In this document: in pieces, positions 55,179-63,996 of the stretch
Numbering within the stretch: the stretch's first letter is position 1
Layout of the letters: each line of letters starts with the position of its first letter
Position numbers and translations under genes: made by a program
NCBI RefSeq assembly: GCF_031583025.1
Contig: NZ_CP134062.1
Span: 5,305,234-5,369,233 of the forward strand
From: Mycobacterium sp. Z3061
Lineage (GTDB): Bacteria > Actinomycetota > Actinomycetes > Mycobacteriales > Mycobacteriaceae
DNA length: 64,000 bases
Direction of reading: 5' to 3'
The notes under the pieces: generated by a model
The model's input: only the letters and a program-made list of their open reading frames with translations
Database searches by the model: none
What the model was told of the DNA's origin: nothing

Positions 55179-55597
55179 AGGAAATCAAAATTTGTGGTGC
55201 TAATCACGCGAATTCGAATAGGCCTGTGACCTGCATATACCGCACCTATGTCACGCAATAATCTATAAAGTGAAACAGAAGTGGTTACTGTGAATGTAGA
55301 TATTAGTTGGCAAATATGGTTGCGCTCAGCAAAGCCGCTTTGACGTGCATTGATATAATGGACCACTTTGTTCTGGCAATGTTGTTATTGCACATCCACC
55401 ACATAGAAAGGGCCGAAAATCGCTGCTTCGCCGGTTACATTCCGGTATCGGACGTGGCCCAGACCACAAATCGTGTGGGCGCCGCAGCTACCGATGGGGG
55501 GTGCACCGATCGAGCAGGTCAGCGACGGCAACGGGCGCTGGTCGGAGATCCACTGCGATCGCTCCGAACGAATACCGGCGGAACTGTCACTGCTCCC
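55179..55597. other. 419-bp non-coding, partly AT-rich region
   Basis: About 55180-55400 is much richer in A and T than the rest of the window (runs such as ATAATCTATAAAGTG and GTAGATATTAG). It probably holds the promoter of the NlpC/P60-like gene and could bind an Lsr2-type protein. An open frame from 55307 runs antisense through the VOC gene and has no family features; it is not called. Confidence 0.6.
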
Positions 55598-55951
55598 TCA
55601 GTCGCGGTGGTAGACGATGTTGAGGACGTTCCCGTCGGGGGCCCGCACGAAGAACCGGCGCACCCCCCACGGCTCGGTCGTCAACGGATGAACTATCTCG
55701 TAGCCTCGTTGCCGAGCCTCCTCGTAGGCACCCTCGACGTCATCGGTGTGAACCGATATGACTGAATCCTCGCCGGCCGTCGCATCCCCGGTCACCAGTT
55801 GCACGTTCACTCCGGTGTCGGGGTCGGTGTAGCGGGCGACCCAACCCATGTTGAATTCCTCATCGCTGAGCCCGAGGTAGTCGGTGTAGAAGCTCTTCGT
55901 CGCCTCGATGTCCGCCACCCGCAGATTCGGCGTGATGCGCTTGGACCGCAT
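55598..55951 (-). CDS. VOC family protein (glyoxalase/bleomycin-resistance fold)
   Basis: 117 residues with the one-subunit VOC pattern: LRVADIEATKSFYTDYLGL, WVARYTDPDTGVNVQL, and the C-terminal FFVRAPDGNVLNIVYH with the metal Glu position replaced by Asn/Asp. Members include dioxygenases, isomerases and binding proteins. It starts 46 bp after the divergent... upstream AraC gene end and runs in the same direction, so the two may be co-transcribed. Confidence 0.88.
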   Translation of the reverse strand: MRSKRITPNLRVADIEATKSFYTDYLGLSDEEFNMGWVARYTDPDTGVNVQLVTGDATAGEDSVISVHTDDVEGAYEEARQRGYEIVHPLTTEPWGVRRFFVRAPDGNVLNIVYHRD

Positions 55952-55994
55952 ACGTGCCCTCCTTCCGACAGTTCGATCTCCAAGGTCGTTGCCG

Positions 55995-56954
55995 TCAGCG
56001 AAGAAGCGTGGCCTGCGGGCTCTCGCCGTATTCGCGGCGGTAGAAGGCCGCGAAGCGCCCGAGGTGAGCGAATCCCCACCGGGCAGCGACCGCGCTTACC
56101 GTGCAGACATCGCTGCTGGCTTCAAGGAGGTCCAGGTGCGCATGGTGAAGGCGGACCCGCCGCAGATACTCCGTCGGCGTGCAGTCGCGGTGCCTGCGAA
56201 ACATGTACTGCAACGCCCGAGGCGTGATGCAGGCGGCGCGCGCGATGTCGGCCAACGAGATGTCATGTTGGGCGTTGTCGTCGATGAACGTGATCGCGCG
56301 CCGCAGCAAAACCGGCGTCGAGTCATGACGATCTTCGATAGTCGGCTCAAGCACCGCCGTATGAGGAAACGTCGCCAGCATGCTCGCGGCGAGATAGCGC
56401 CGCACCTCGCCGACAACCAAGTAACTCTGGGCCACTTGCGAATTCGAGACGATGTCGTTGCAGACATGGTCCACGGCATGGGTGAGGAACTGGTTGGCCT
56501 CAGCTGTCAGTGCGGCATTGGCCGTAAGTCGCACGGGTGCACCGTCATTGAGCCCGGCGCTCGCGGCGATCTCGTCGAACGCGCTCCTTGCGACGGAAAC
56601 CAGCACATATCGGCAGTGCGAGACCGTGCCGAACATCGGCAGTGCCTCCAGAGCGCCGGCGGCCGTCACCTCTCCGGGGCCGAAGAATTTCGACTCGAGG
56701 CCCGGCTGGTCGACGGACATGGCGCCCGCGTACACCCGCCCCAGCAGGATGGTGTTTAACGGCTCCATCTGGTAGCTCACGTCAAGGCCGAAGCTGACTT
56801 CGTCGACGGGCGTGGAACCCAGATGCGAGCGTGCTATCCGCGCATGCACATTGCCCCCGTCAGCCAGCCGACCCAGCCTCACTTGCGAATAGCTGGCACT
56901 TACCGCCGCTTCGACTTCGCTGAGGTCGCTGGTGTCGAGTAATACCGTGCTCAT
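55995..56954 (-). CDS. AraC family transcriptional regulator
   Basis: 319 residues. The C-terminal double HTH (about 215-315) shows ISLADIARAACITPRALQYMFRRH and CTVSAVAARWGFAHLGRFAAFYRREYGESP. The N-terminal half is the sensor part (AraC-binding-like type). It lies 43 bp before the VOC gene and probably controls it or acts on genes elsewhere. Ligand unknown. Confidence 0.93.
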   Translation of the reverse strand: MSTVLLDTSDLSEVEAAVSASYSQVRLGRLADGGNVHARIARSHLGSTPVDEVSFGLDVSYQMEPLNTILLGRVYAGAMSVDQPGLESKFFGPGEVTAAGALEALPMFGTVSHCRYVLVSVARSAFDEIAASAGLNDGAPVRLTANAALTAEANQFLTHAVDHVCNDIVSNSQVAQSYLVVGEVRRYLAASMLATFPHTAVLEPTIEDRHDSTPVLLRRAITFIDDNAQHDISLADIARAACITPRALQYMFRRHRDCTPTEYLRRVRLHHAHLDLLEASSDVCTVSAVAARWGFAHLGRFAAFYRREYGESPQATLLR

Positions 56955-57070
56955 CAGCGAAAACCCGTCGGAGCGCGCCGCTCACCGGTCAGTGCCGCCA
57001 TCAGCACCGGCATTAGCCAGCACTCGACGGTCTGTTGCATTCGACCATAGTATCGAGGGCCGTCAATTGC

Positions 57071-57433
57071 TTACGGGACGTCGTCCCCGCGCCACTGGGC
57101 TTCACCCATCGCGCGCCGGACTTCGGCGTCTTCCCGCCTTGCCGCGGCTCGCTCACGCTCCGCCCGCTCCTCGACGCGTTGCTGTCGCCGTCGCTCTCGC
57201 TCCGCGGTAGCGCCCTCGCGTTCGTCCGCACGCAAGTCCCGCTCATCGGCGGTCTGCTCGCGCTCGTCCGCGATTCGGTCGCGCTCGTCGGCTACGCGTT
57301 CTCGCTCGTCGGCGGCGCGCTCGCGTCTGGACAAATCCCTCTCGCGGCGTGCGAACTCCGCGTCGCGATGACTTTCCTCAGTAGCGCGCCGACCAGGCTC
57401 GCCCGAAGCCTCGGCGCGGTCCCCGTAGACCAC
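57071..57433 (-). CDS. Coiled-coil protein of Arg/Glu/Asp repeats
   Basis: 120 residues, almost all charged, with a seven-residue rhythm (RERAADERERVADERDRIADE, then RERRRQQRVEERAERER). It must form a long alpha-helix or coiled coil. No enzyme motif. GTG 57433 is six bases after TAGAGT on the coding strand and has no ribosome site, so it is likely leaderless; the reading frame supports a real gene because the repeat is regular in this frame only. Similar DEREX-repeat proteins occur in other mycobacteria, function unknown. Confidence 0.65.
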   Translation of the reverse strand: MVYGDRAEASGEPGRRATEESHRDAEFARRERDLSRRERAADERERVADERDRIADEREQTADERDLRADEREGATAERERRRQQRVEERAERERAAARREDAEVRRAMGEAQWRGDDVP

Positions 57434-57566
57434 CGTCTGACTCTAGCGCCGCCTCCTGAACCGAAGCAGGCACCGAACAGCCGCCCTCCGTTAAAATGCC
57501 GAATAACCGCGCCACGCCCGCCGGGGGTCGCTGGACGCGCCGAATTCGTCGAGGGAGGGGCACGCC

Positions 57567-57959
57567 ATGGTCGTGGCCAGAGCCATAGCGTTGTTAGTCC
57601 TTTCCATAGGGTTGGCCGCGCCGGCCTACGCGGACGCGACCGACGACGCGTTCATCACCAACCTCAGCACCTCCGGCATGAATTTCGGAGCTCCCGACAA
57701 AGCGATCCAGGTCGCGAAAACCGTTGTCTGCGGATCGCTCAAGGACAACCCCAGCACCAGCAATGCCGAACTGACCACCAAAGTCACCAACGCGACGAAC
57801 TGGCCGGCCCTCAACGCCGCCTACTTCACCGGTGCCGCGATCCAGGCCTACTGCCCGCAGTACGGTTCCCTCACCCCGCCCAGCGTCCCGAGCAAAGTTC
57901 CGACCGCTCCAAGCACGCCTGCGCCGACTCCGTCCACCTCTGCCGTTCAGAGCGCCTGA
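57567..57959 (+). CDS. DUF732 secreted protein
   Basis: 130 residues. Signal peptide (VVARAIALLVLSIGLAAPAYA) then the DUF732 domain: DDAFITNLSTSGMNFGAPDKAI, VCGSLK, and a second cysteine in AIQAYCPQYG, which probably form a disulfide. A Pro/Ser/Thr tail follows. GAGGGAGGGG lies before the ATG. DUF732 proteins are common, exported and mycobacterium-specific; role unknown. Confidence 0.92.
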   Translation: MVVARAIALLVLSIGLAAPAYADATDDAFITNLSTSGMNFGAPDKAIQVAKTVVCGSLKDNPSTSNAELTTKVTNATNWPALNAAYFTGAAIQAYCPQYGSLTPPSVPSKVPTAPSTPAPTPSTSAVQSA

Positions 57960-58035
57960 GCATCGTCAATTTCGTTGCCCTGCATACTGATGACGACTCC
58001 AGAGCGTTAGCACCGGCACGTCACGGCACCGGCAG

Positions 58036-58695
58036 ATGACTGAGTGGTCAAATTCCCGGCGCCGCAGCGCCATAGTGACGATCATTCCGGTCGCCGTGCC
58101 GTCGACGATGGCGGCGGTATTCACCGCGCTGGCTCGCCGGATGCCGGAACGGACCGCATACAACGTCGGTTTCGCCGTCTACTGGATCGCCTGGTGCCTG
58201 GCAGTCCCTGTGTGGTTGCTCGGGGCGCGGCAAGCGGTCCGGCTTCTCACAGCAGGCCGGCGACTCCCCCGCGACCATTTCGTGCTGCTCGCGCTGCCAG
58301 TGGCGGGAGCCGTTGTGACACAACTGATCCCGCACCGCAGGGACATCGACACGGCAACCGCGCTCGTCATGGTGGGTAGCGCGATGATCAATGCGACGGG
58401 TGAGGAGTTGCTCTGGCGTGGAGTGTTCATGCGCGAACTCGAAGACCGACCCAGAATGGCTCAGACGTTGTCACTGCTCGGGTTTTCGACCTGGCATTAC
58501 GCGCCGCAACTCATTCTGCCGTCACCACTCGGACGAGGGCGGTTCGTTGCCGGTTCGGCCGTGGTCGGTTCGGCGATGAACGCTGCGGCGTGGAAGGCCG
58601 GCGGGTTGCGGCAGGTGCTGATCGCCCATGCCATCGTTGATGCGTGCGGTGTGACCGCCGCCCGTTTTCGGCTGGGCCGCGGGCCGAATAGCTAA
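58036..58695 (+). CDS. CPBP family intramembrane metalloprotease
   Basis: 219 residues with several membrane helices (VGFAVYWIAWCLAVPVWLL, FVLLALPVAGAVVTQL). The three active-site motifs of the CAAX/bacteriocin-processing family are present: EELLWRGVF (Glu-Glu and Arg), FSTWHYAP (His) and AHAIVDACG (His). Such proteases cut inside membranes and are often linked to peptide processing or immunity. No bacteriocin gene is nearby. Confidence 0.9.
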   Translation: MTEWSNSRRRSAIVTIIPVAVPSTMAAVFTALARRMPERTAYNVGFAVYWIAWCLAVPVWLLGARQAVRLLTAGRRLPRDHFVLLALPVAGAVVTQLIPHRRDIDTATALVMVGSAMINATGEELLWRGVFMRELEDRPRMAQTLSLLGFSTWHYAPQLILPSPLGRGRFVAGSAVVGSAMNAAAWKAGGLRQVLIAHAIVDACGVTAARFRLGRGPNS

Positions 58696-58717
58696 CCGTC
58701 CGAATGCATTACGTCGT

Positions 58718-59305
58718 TCAGTCCGTCGCCTTCGCCGCGCCTTCGCCAGCACGGTATCGCAAGTATGCGGCGCCGTCTCCGAATATCCGGTGCTCGACCA
58801 GATTCAGGTCGAGGTGGACGCCGTCGGGCAGTGCCCTCAGGCCGCCGCCGACCATCTTCGGAATCACGAAGAAGTGAAACTCCTCGATCATCCCTGCGGC
58901 GATCGCCGGGCCCGCGACGGTTGGCCCGAAGATCTCGACCACCCCGGGCGCGCCGTCAACGATCTGCTTCAACTCGTCCAAGCTCAGACGGGGCATCAGG
59001 CGGTCCCGCTCCGAGCCGAGCTCGTCGCGCCGCAGGGTAGAAGACACCACGACCTTCTCGATGTCGCGCCAGCGTCTGGCGAACTCTCGGTCGGCAGCCG
59101 GATGGTCGTCATCGTCCGGAAAGGTCTCCCAGTACTGCATCAGCGCATAGGTCTTGCGGCCCAGCACCTCCGTAGAGACCGTGGCCATCCGCTCGATGTG
59201 AGCGGCGAAGACCGGGTCACCCGGTGCAGACCACTGGAAATCACCCGTGGCGTCGGCGACGTAGCCGTCGAGAGACACCGACGCGGTATAGGTCAGCGTG
59301 CCCAT
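58718..59305 (-). CDS. Dihydrofolate reductase family protein (RibD C-terminal-like)
   Basis: 195 residues from ATG 59305 (MGTLTYTASVSLDGYVAD) with GGAG upstream; a longer frame lacks support. Seen: LGRKTYALMQYW, VVVSSTL, a nucleotide segment EIFGPTVAGPAIAAGMIEEFHFFVIP and VGGGLRALP. The family reduces flavin precursors or acts on pterin-like compounds, but most stand-alone members have no known substrate. It is convergent with the protease gene. Confidence 0.9.
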   Translation of the reverse strand: MGTLTYTASVSLDGYVADATGDFQWSAPGDPVFAAHIERMATVSTEVLGRKTYALMQYWETFPDDDDHPAADREFARRWRDIEKVVVSSTLRRDELGSERDRLMPRLSLDELKQIVDGAPGVVEIFGPTVAGPAIAAGMIEEFHFFVIPKMVGGGLRALPDGVHLDLNLVEHRIFGDGAAYLRYRAGEGAAKATD

Positions 59306-59653
59306 CGCGAACTCCGGCTCATAAGTTCCCCTCCGTCGACATAGTTTCAATTCACATAGACCCGCGCGCTCAGCGGAACTCATCGCACCCGGAGATACGC
59401 TATCGGCCTGTCCGGGGCTTCTTCTCGATTGGCGGTCAACGCTCCCAGCGTGAACAGGTCGTTCGGAATCACCAACAAGTGCACCGATGCGTTCGGCCGA
59501 AGTCGATGCTCCCCGAGCGATGGAATTCCACCTCCCGGCGTCCAGGCTTCCGTCATCATCCTTACGGATGCCAGTTAGCCTCTACGCCTTACTTTTGAGC
59601 TACACGTTGAACCGGAACTCCACCGGGCCGGCGTTCACTGTCATATCCCAAAG
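59306..59653. other. 348-bp region without a recognised gene
   Basis: Several short frames cross it, none with family features. Near its right end the 13-base unit GTCATATCCCAAA is present twice in tandem (59640-59652 and 59653-59665), running into the stop region of the next VOC gene. Nothing else was identified. Confidence 0.55.
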
Positions 59654-60052
59654 TCATATCCCAAACTTGGCGCGCGCCGCATCAGTCACCGGGGTGAAGA
59701 GGTTAACGAGGTTTCCGTCGGGGTCCCTGAACAACAGTGCACGGTTTCCCCACGGCATCGTCGTCGGCTCGGTGACCACCTCGGCTATGTGATCGCGAAG
59801 TCGCTCGTACTCGGCGTCGACGTCGTCGACGATGAACTCGACGATTGCGGTCCGATTGGCCGCCGGCTCAGCAGATCCTTGCCCAAACAAGGGAACGGTC
59901 TTGTCGCTACCGATGGCCAGCGCTCCGACTGATGTCGGAATCTCGGCGAAAAGCTCGTTCCCCCAGATGGCGGAGACTTGGGTGACCATCTCATAGAAGC
60001 CGACCAATCGTTTCACGTCGGCTGTGATGACGCGGATCGAAACCAGTCTCAT
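59654..60052 (-). CDS. VOC family protein
   Basis: 132 residues. VSIRVITADVKRLVGFYEMVTQVSA, FIVDDVDAEYERLRDH and WGNRALLFRDPDGNLVNLF are the typical strands and loop of a glyoxalase-type VOC protein. Its stop lies in a tandem 13-bp duplication. Substrate unknown. Confidence 0.88.
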   Translation of the reverse strand: MRLVSIRVITADVKRLVGFYEMVTQVSAIWGNELFAEIPTSVGALAIGSDKTVPLFGQGSAEPAANRTAIVEFIVDDVDAEYERLRDHIAEVVTEPTTMPWGNRALLFRDPDGNLVNLFTPVTDAARAKFGI

Positions 60053-60159
60053 CGGGACCTCTCCTCGGGAGTGCCGCCGGATAATCGGCGGATGGGCTCA
60101 GCGAGCCGAATGCTAGGGGCACACACCGACAATTCGGTCCACGTCACTAGCCGTCGGCG

Positions 60160-60561
60160 CTACTTCTCCTGAGCGATCTGCCCGCGAACGGCTTCCTTGT
60201 CGATCACAGACCACACTTCGGCTATCCGCCCGTTTTCGAACCTGTAGAAGGCGTGCTCCGCGAACGACACTTGCCCACCCGTCGGTTCGAAACCCAAGAA
60301 AACGTGGTGTGGAGTGCACTGAAAGAACAGCCGGCAGGACACGACCTGGTTGTCGGCGATCAGGATCTCCGGGACGAATTGAAGGTCCGGCGCCGCTCGG
60401 GTGTCACTCTCCAACATCGCCCGGTAGCCGCTGAGTCGCAGCCGTACTCCGTTGTGCATGACGTCATCCGAGACGAAGTGTCGAAGATCGTCCCACCGTC
60501 GCGTATTCAAGCACCGCAAGTAGTCACGGTATGTCGTGAGCAGGTCACCCTCGGCCATCAC
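60160..60561 (-). CDS. Ester-cyclase / SnoaL-like protein
   Basis: 133 residues. YRDYLRCLNTRRWDDLRHFVSDDVMHNG, then LQFVPEILIADNQVVSCRLFF and FYRFENGRIAEVWSVID, the usual arrangement of SnoaL-type polyketide or ester cyclases. GTG 60561 and ATG 60558 can both start it. It begins 1-4 bp after the ychF stop, so it is probably read from the same transcript. Confidence 0.87.
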   Translation of the reverse strand: MMAEGDLLTTYRDYLRCLNTRRWDDLRHFVSDDVMHNGVRLRLSGYRAMLESDTRAAPDLQFVPEILIADNQVVSCRLFFQCTPHHVFLGFEPTGGQVSFAEHAFYRFENGRIAEVWSVIDKEAVRGQIAQEK

Positions 60562-60562
60562 A

Positions 60563-61657
60563 TCACTTCTTGCCGCTTCCTGATGTTCCTCCGTGGCGGA
60601 ACTCGACCACGTCCCCGTCGGCCATCACGTAATCCTTGCCTTCCATCCGGACCTTGCCCGCCGCTTTGGCCGCCGCCATGGAACCGGCCGCGACCAGGTC
60701 GTCGAACGACACGATCTCGGCCTTGATGAAGCCCTTCTCGAAGTCGGTGTGGATGACACCCGCCGCTTTGGGCGCGGTGTCCCCCTGATGAATCGTCCAG
60801 GCCCGCGCCTCTTTCGGGCCCGCGGTCAGGTAGGTCTGAAGTTTCAGCGTGTGAAAACCAGCGCGCGCCAACGCATCCAGGCCCCGCTCGGTCTGGCCGA
60901 TCGACTCGAGAAGTTCTGCCGCGGACTCGTCATCGAGCTCGATCAGTTCGGATTCGATTGCGGCATCCAGGAACACCGCGTCGGCCGGGGCGACGAGCTC
61001 GCGCAACTCGGCGATCCGCGCGGCGTCGGTCAGCACCGACTCGTCGGCGTTGAAGACATACAGGAACGGTTTGGTGGTCAGCAGGTTCAGCTCGCGCAGC
61101 AAAGACGTGTCCACCCGCGCAGCAAACAGCGTCTTGCCGCTGTCGAGAATCTGCTGCGCGGCGACGGCGGCCTCGTGCACCGGTTTGCGCTCTTTGTTGG
61201 TGCGAGCTTCCTTCTCCAGCCTGGGCAGGGCGCGCTCCAATGTCTGCAGATCCGCGAGGATCAGTTCGGTTTCCACGATCTCGATATCGGAGCGCGGATC
61301 GACCTTTCCAGAGACATGCGTCACATCGTCGTCGGCGAACACCCGCACCACCTGACAGATCGCGTCGCATTCGCGGATGTGGGCCAGGAACTTGTTGCCC
61401 AGTCCGGCACCCTCGGAAGCCCCTTGGACCAGCCCGGCGATGTCGGTGAAGGTCACCGGCGCCGGCACGACGCGGGCCGATCCGAACAACTCCGCCAGCT
61501 TGTCCAGGCGCGGATCCGGCAGCGAGACCACACCCTCGTTGGGTTCGATCGTCGCGAACGGATAGTTGGCCGCCAACACATTGTTGCGGGTCAGCGCGTT
61601 GAACAGGGTCGACTTGCCGACGTTGGGCAGACCTACGATTCCCAGGCTTAGGCTCAC
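60563..61657 (-). CDS. ychF: Redox-regulated P-loop ATPase/GTPase YchF
   Basis: 364 residues, standard length. Obg-family nucleotide motifs: GLPNVGKST (residues 8-16), DIAGLVQGASEGAGLG, and NADE at the base-recognition site, which favours ATP over GTP in this family. A coiled-coil insert (ERALPRLEKEARTNKERK) and a C-terminal TGS-like domain ending in FRHGGTSGSGKK follow. It acts with ribosomes and stress responses. GTG start. Corresponds to Rv1112. Confidence 0.97.
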   Translation of the reverse strand: MSLSLGIVGLPNVGKSTLFNALTRNNVLAANYPFATIEPNEGVVSLPDPRLDKLAELFGSARVVPAPVTFTDIAGLVQGASEGAGLGNKFLAHIRECDAICQVVRVFADDDVTHVSGKVDPRSDIEIVETELILADLQTLERALPRLEKEARTNKERKPVHEAAVAAQQILDSGKTLFAARVDTSLLRELNLLTTKPFLYVFNADESVLTDAARIAELRELVAPADAVFLDAAIESELIELDDESAAELLESIGQTERGLDALARAGFHTLKLQTYLTAGPKEARAWTIHQGDTAPKAAGVIHTDFEKGFIKAEIVSFDDLVAAGSMAAAKAAGKVRMEGKDYVMADGDVVEFRHGGTSGSGKK

Positions 61658-61741
61658 GGGAAATCAAGTTTAGGGGGCACGCCAGCGATCACTGTCCAGC
61701 GATATACGGGGCTTTGGCCGCGCAGCCGGTACGGTCATTAT

Positions 61742-62995
61742 GTGTCAGCGCAGCGGGAGAGAGCGGCGGTGGAGCCCAGTCACCGCTCCATCGTCCCCAC
61801 AATCCCAGGTGTGCCGTGGTGGGCGGCGGTGCTCATCGCCGTCGGAGCGACGGCCCTCGGCTATGCGTTCGACGCCGGCCACAAGGAGCTGACCCACACC
61901 TTCGCGAGTCTTTACATCGCCGGATGCGTGGCAGCCGTCCTCGCGGTACGGCAGGCGGCCGTGTTCACCGCGGTCATCCAGCCGCCGCTGATCCTGTTCT
62001 GCACCGTGCCCGGGGCCTACTGGCTGTTCCACGGCGGCAAGGTCGACAAGTTCAAGGACCTGCTGATCAACTGCGGCTACCCGCTCATCGAGCGTTTCCC
62101 GCTGATGCTGGGTACCGCGGGAGTCATCCTGCTGATCGGCCTGATCCGGTGGTACTTCGGCAAGAACAGCAAAACCGGCGCGGCAAGCGGAGATGCCACA
62201 TCCGACGAAGCACCCGCGGACCGCCCGCCCCTGCTCAGTGGTTTCGTGGCGAAACTGAGCTCCCTGCTGGCCGGCGACTCCTACGACGACGCCGATGCCG
62301 ACGCGGCCAACGCCGCACCGCCGGCCCACTCGAAAGGCCGGGCCGCCCGCAGCGGCCGCACGACCCGGAGCACCAGCCGGACGGCGCAGCGCCCGGCGCG
62401 GTCCCGTTCGCGGCACGCGCGCCCCGACGACTCCTTTGACCCCGCGGAGCGTCCCCGCCGCTCGAGCCGCAGAAGTGCGGTGCCGTCCGCCGACACCCCC
62501 GACTACGACCGGACAGACCTACCGCCGCGGCGACGTCGGCGTCCGGAGGGCGACTCGGACCTGGGCGCGCACCCACCCCGGGAGCTGCGCCGCGAACCGC
62601 ACCCACGGCGTAGCTCGTATGACCGGCCACGCTCCTCTGAAAGGCCGACTGAGCGGCCGTATGAGCGTCCTGAGCCGCGCAGCACCCGTTTCAATCCCTA
62701 CGACTCCTACGACCGCCCCGCGTCCTCCGAGCGCGGTGAACGCCGCAGCCGCCACGAGCGCCGGGGCAGCGGCTATGAGCCCTACCCGCCTTACGAGCCG
62801 CCGTACGAGCCCCGCAGCAGGCGCACCAACGGGTCGAACGGCGCCAACCCGACCCACCACCCGATCTCGCAGGTGCGTTACCGCGGAGAGGCACCGCGCA
62901 GCGAGCCGCGCGACGACCGCCGCGAGGAACCGCGTTCAGATCGCCGGAGCCGGCCCCGCGCACCGCGCAGGCCGCAGACCGAGCCCTGGGAGTAA
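61742..62995 (+). CDS. DUF6542 membrane protein with disordered basic tail
   Basis: 417 residues. The first 145 contain four membrane helices (WWAAVLIAVGATALGYAF, LYIAGCVAAVLAVRQAAVF, PLILFCTVPGAYWLF, LGTAGVILLIGLIRWYF). The remaining 250 residues are Arg/Ser/Pro/Tyr-rich and probably unstructured in the cytoplasm. TACGGT (61730-61735) ends six bases before GTG 61742, so it is likely leaderless. It matches Rv1111c in position between ychF and ispH. Function unknown. Confidence 0.9.
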   Translation: MSAQRERAAVEPSHRSIVPTIPGVPWWAAVLIAVGATALGYAFDAGHKELTHTFASLYIAGCVAAVLAVRQAAVFTAVIQPPLILFCTVPGAYWLFHGGKVDKFKDLLINCGYPLIERFPLMLGTAGVILLIGLIRWYFGKNSKTGAASGDATSDEAPADRPPLLSGFVAKLSSLLAGDSYDDADADAANAAPPAHSKGRAARSGRTTRSTSRTAQRPARSRSRHARPDDSFDPAERPRRSSRRSAVPSADTPDYDRTDLPPRRRRRPEGDSDLGAHPPRELRREPHPRRSSYDRPRSSERPTERPYERPEPRSTRFNPYDSYDRPASSERGERRSRHERRGSGYEPYPPYEPPYEPRSRRTNGSNGANPTHHPISQVRYRGEAPRSEPRDDRREEPRSDRRSRPRAPRRPQTEPWE

Positions 62996-63000
62996 GTCCC

Positions 63001-63996
63001 CTAGCCTCGCGACCGAGCAGGCCGGATTTCCCGCGGCAGTGCGAACACCAGCGTCTCGTTGGCCGTCGTCACCGGCTGGACCATGTCGTAGCCGTACTCA
63101 GCCAACCGGTCCAGCACACCGCTGACCAGCACTTCGGGAACCGACGCCCCGGACGTCACGCCGACCGTGGTGACGCCGTCCAGCCAGGCCGGGTCGATAT
63201 CGTCGGCCCAGTCCACCAGATGCGCCGCGCGTGACCCCGCGTTCAGTGCCACCTCGACCAACCGCACCGAATTAGATGAGTTGCGGGATCCCACGACGAT
63301 CACCAGCTCACACTCGGGGGCCATCGCCTTGACCGCGACCTGGCGGTTCTGGGTGGCGTAGCAGATGTCGTCGCTGGGCGGATCCTGCAACTTCGGGAAG
63401 CGCTGGCGCAGCCGCTCGACGATCTCCATGGTCTCGTCGACCGACAGCGTGGTCTGGGACAGCCAGATGACCTTGTCCTCGTCCCGGATGGTGACACGCT
63501 CGACGGCCTCGACCCCGTCGACGAGCTGGACGTGGTCAGGGGCTTCGCCGGCGGTGCCGACGACCTCCTCGTGGCCCTCGTGCCCGATCAGCAGGATGTC
63601 GTAATCGGCGCGGGCGAAGCGCTTGGCCTCGTTGTGCACCTTGGTGACCAGCGGGCAGGTGGCGTCGATGGTCTGCAGATTGCGTTCGGCGGCGGCCTCG
63701 TACACCGTCGGGGCGACGCCGTGCGCGGAGAAGACGACGATGGCACCCTCGGGCACCTGGTCGGTTTCCTCGACGAAGACCGCGCCCGCCCGGGCCAACG
63801 TGTCCACCACGTGCCGGTTGTGCACGATCTCGTGCCGCACGTAGACGGGAGCGCCGTGCTTCTCCAGCGCACGCTCAACCGTCTCGACGGCCCGGTCCAC
63901 ACCTGCGCAGTAGCCGCGCGGCTCCGCCAGCAGCACCCGCTTGCGGTCCGGCGCGCCATCGGAGGCCACCGTGCTCACCGCACCGGGAATCCCCAT
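63001..63996 (-). CDS. ispH: 4-hydroxy-3-methylbut-2-enyl diphosphate reductase
   Basis: 331 residues. The last enzyme of the MEP isoprenoid pathway; it makes isopentenyl and dimethylallyl diphosphate with a 4Fe-4S cluster. The three cluster cysteines are in [19 protein letters not shown] and [19 protein letters not shown] and [10 protein letters not shown] are further family motifs. ATG 63996 is usable, but the M. tuberculosis protein (LytB2, Rv1110) starts a few residues earlier as I recall, so the true start may lie beyond the right edge. Confidence 0.97.
   Translation of the reverse strand: MGIPGAVSTVASDGAPDRKRVLLAEPRGYCAGVDRAVETVERALEKHGAPVYVRHEIVHNRHVVDTLARAGAVFVEETDQVPEGAIVVFSAHGVAPTVYEAAAERNLQTIDATCPLVTKVHNEAKRFARADYDILLIGHEGHEEVVGTAGEAPDHVQLVDGVEAVERVTIRDEDKVIWLSQTTLSVDETMEIVERLRQRFPKLQDPPSDDICYATQNRQVAVKAMAPECELVIVVGSRNSSNSVRLVEVALNAGSRAAHLVDWADDIDPAWLDGVTTVGVTSGASVPEVLVSGVLDRLAEYGYDMVQPVTTANETLVFALPREIRPARSRG

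Noticed and set aside
55307-55765. 152-codon plus-strand frame starting in AT-rich DNA
   Set aside because: Its second half is antisense to the VOC gene and the first part has no family features or ribosome site.
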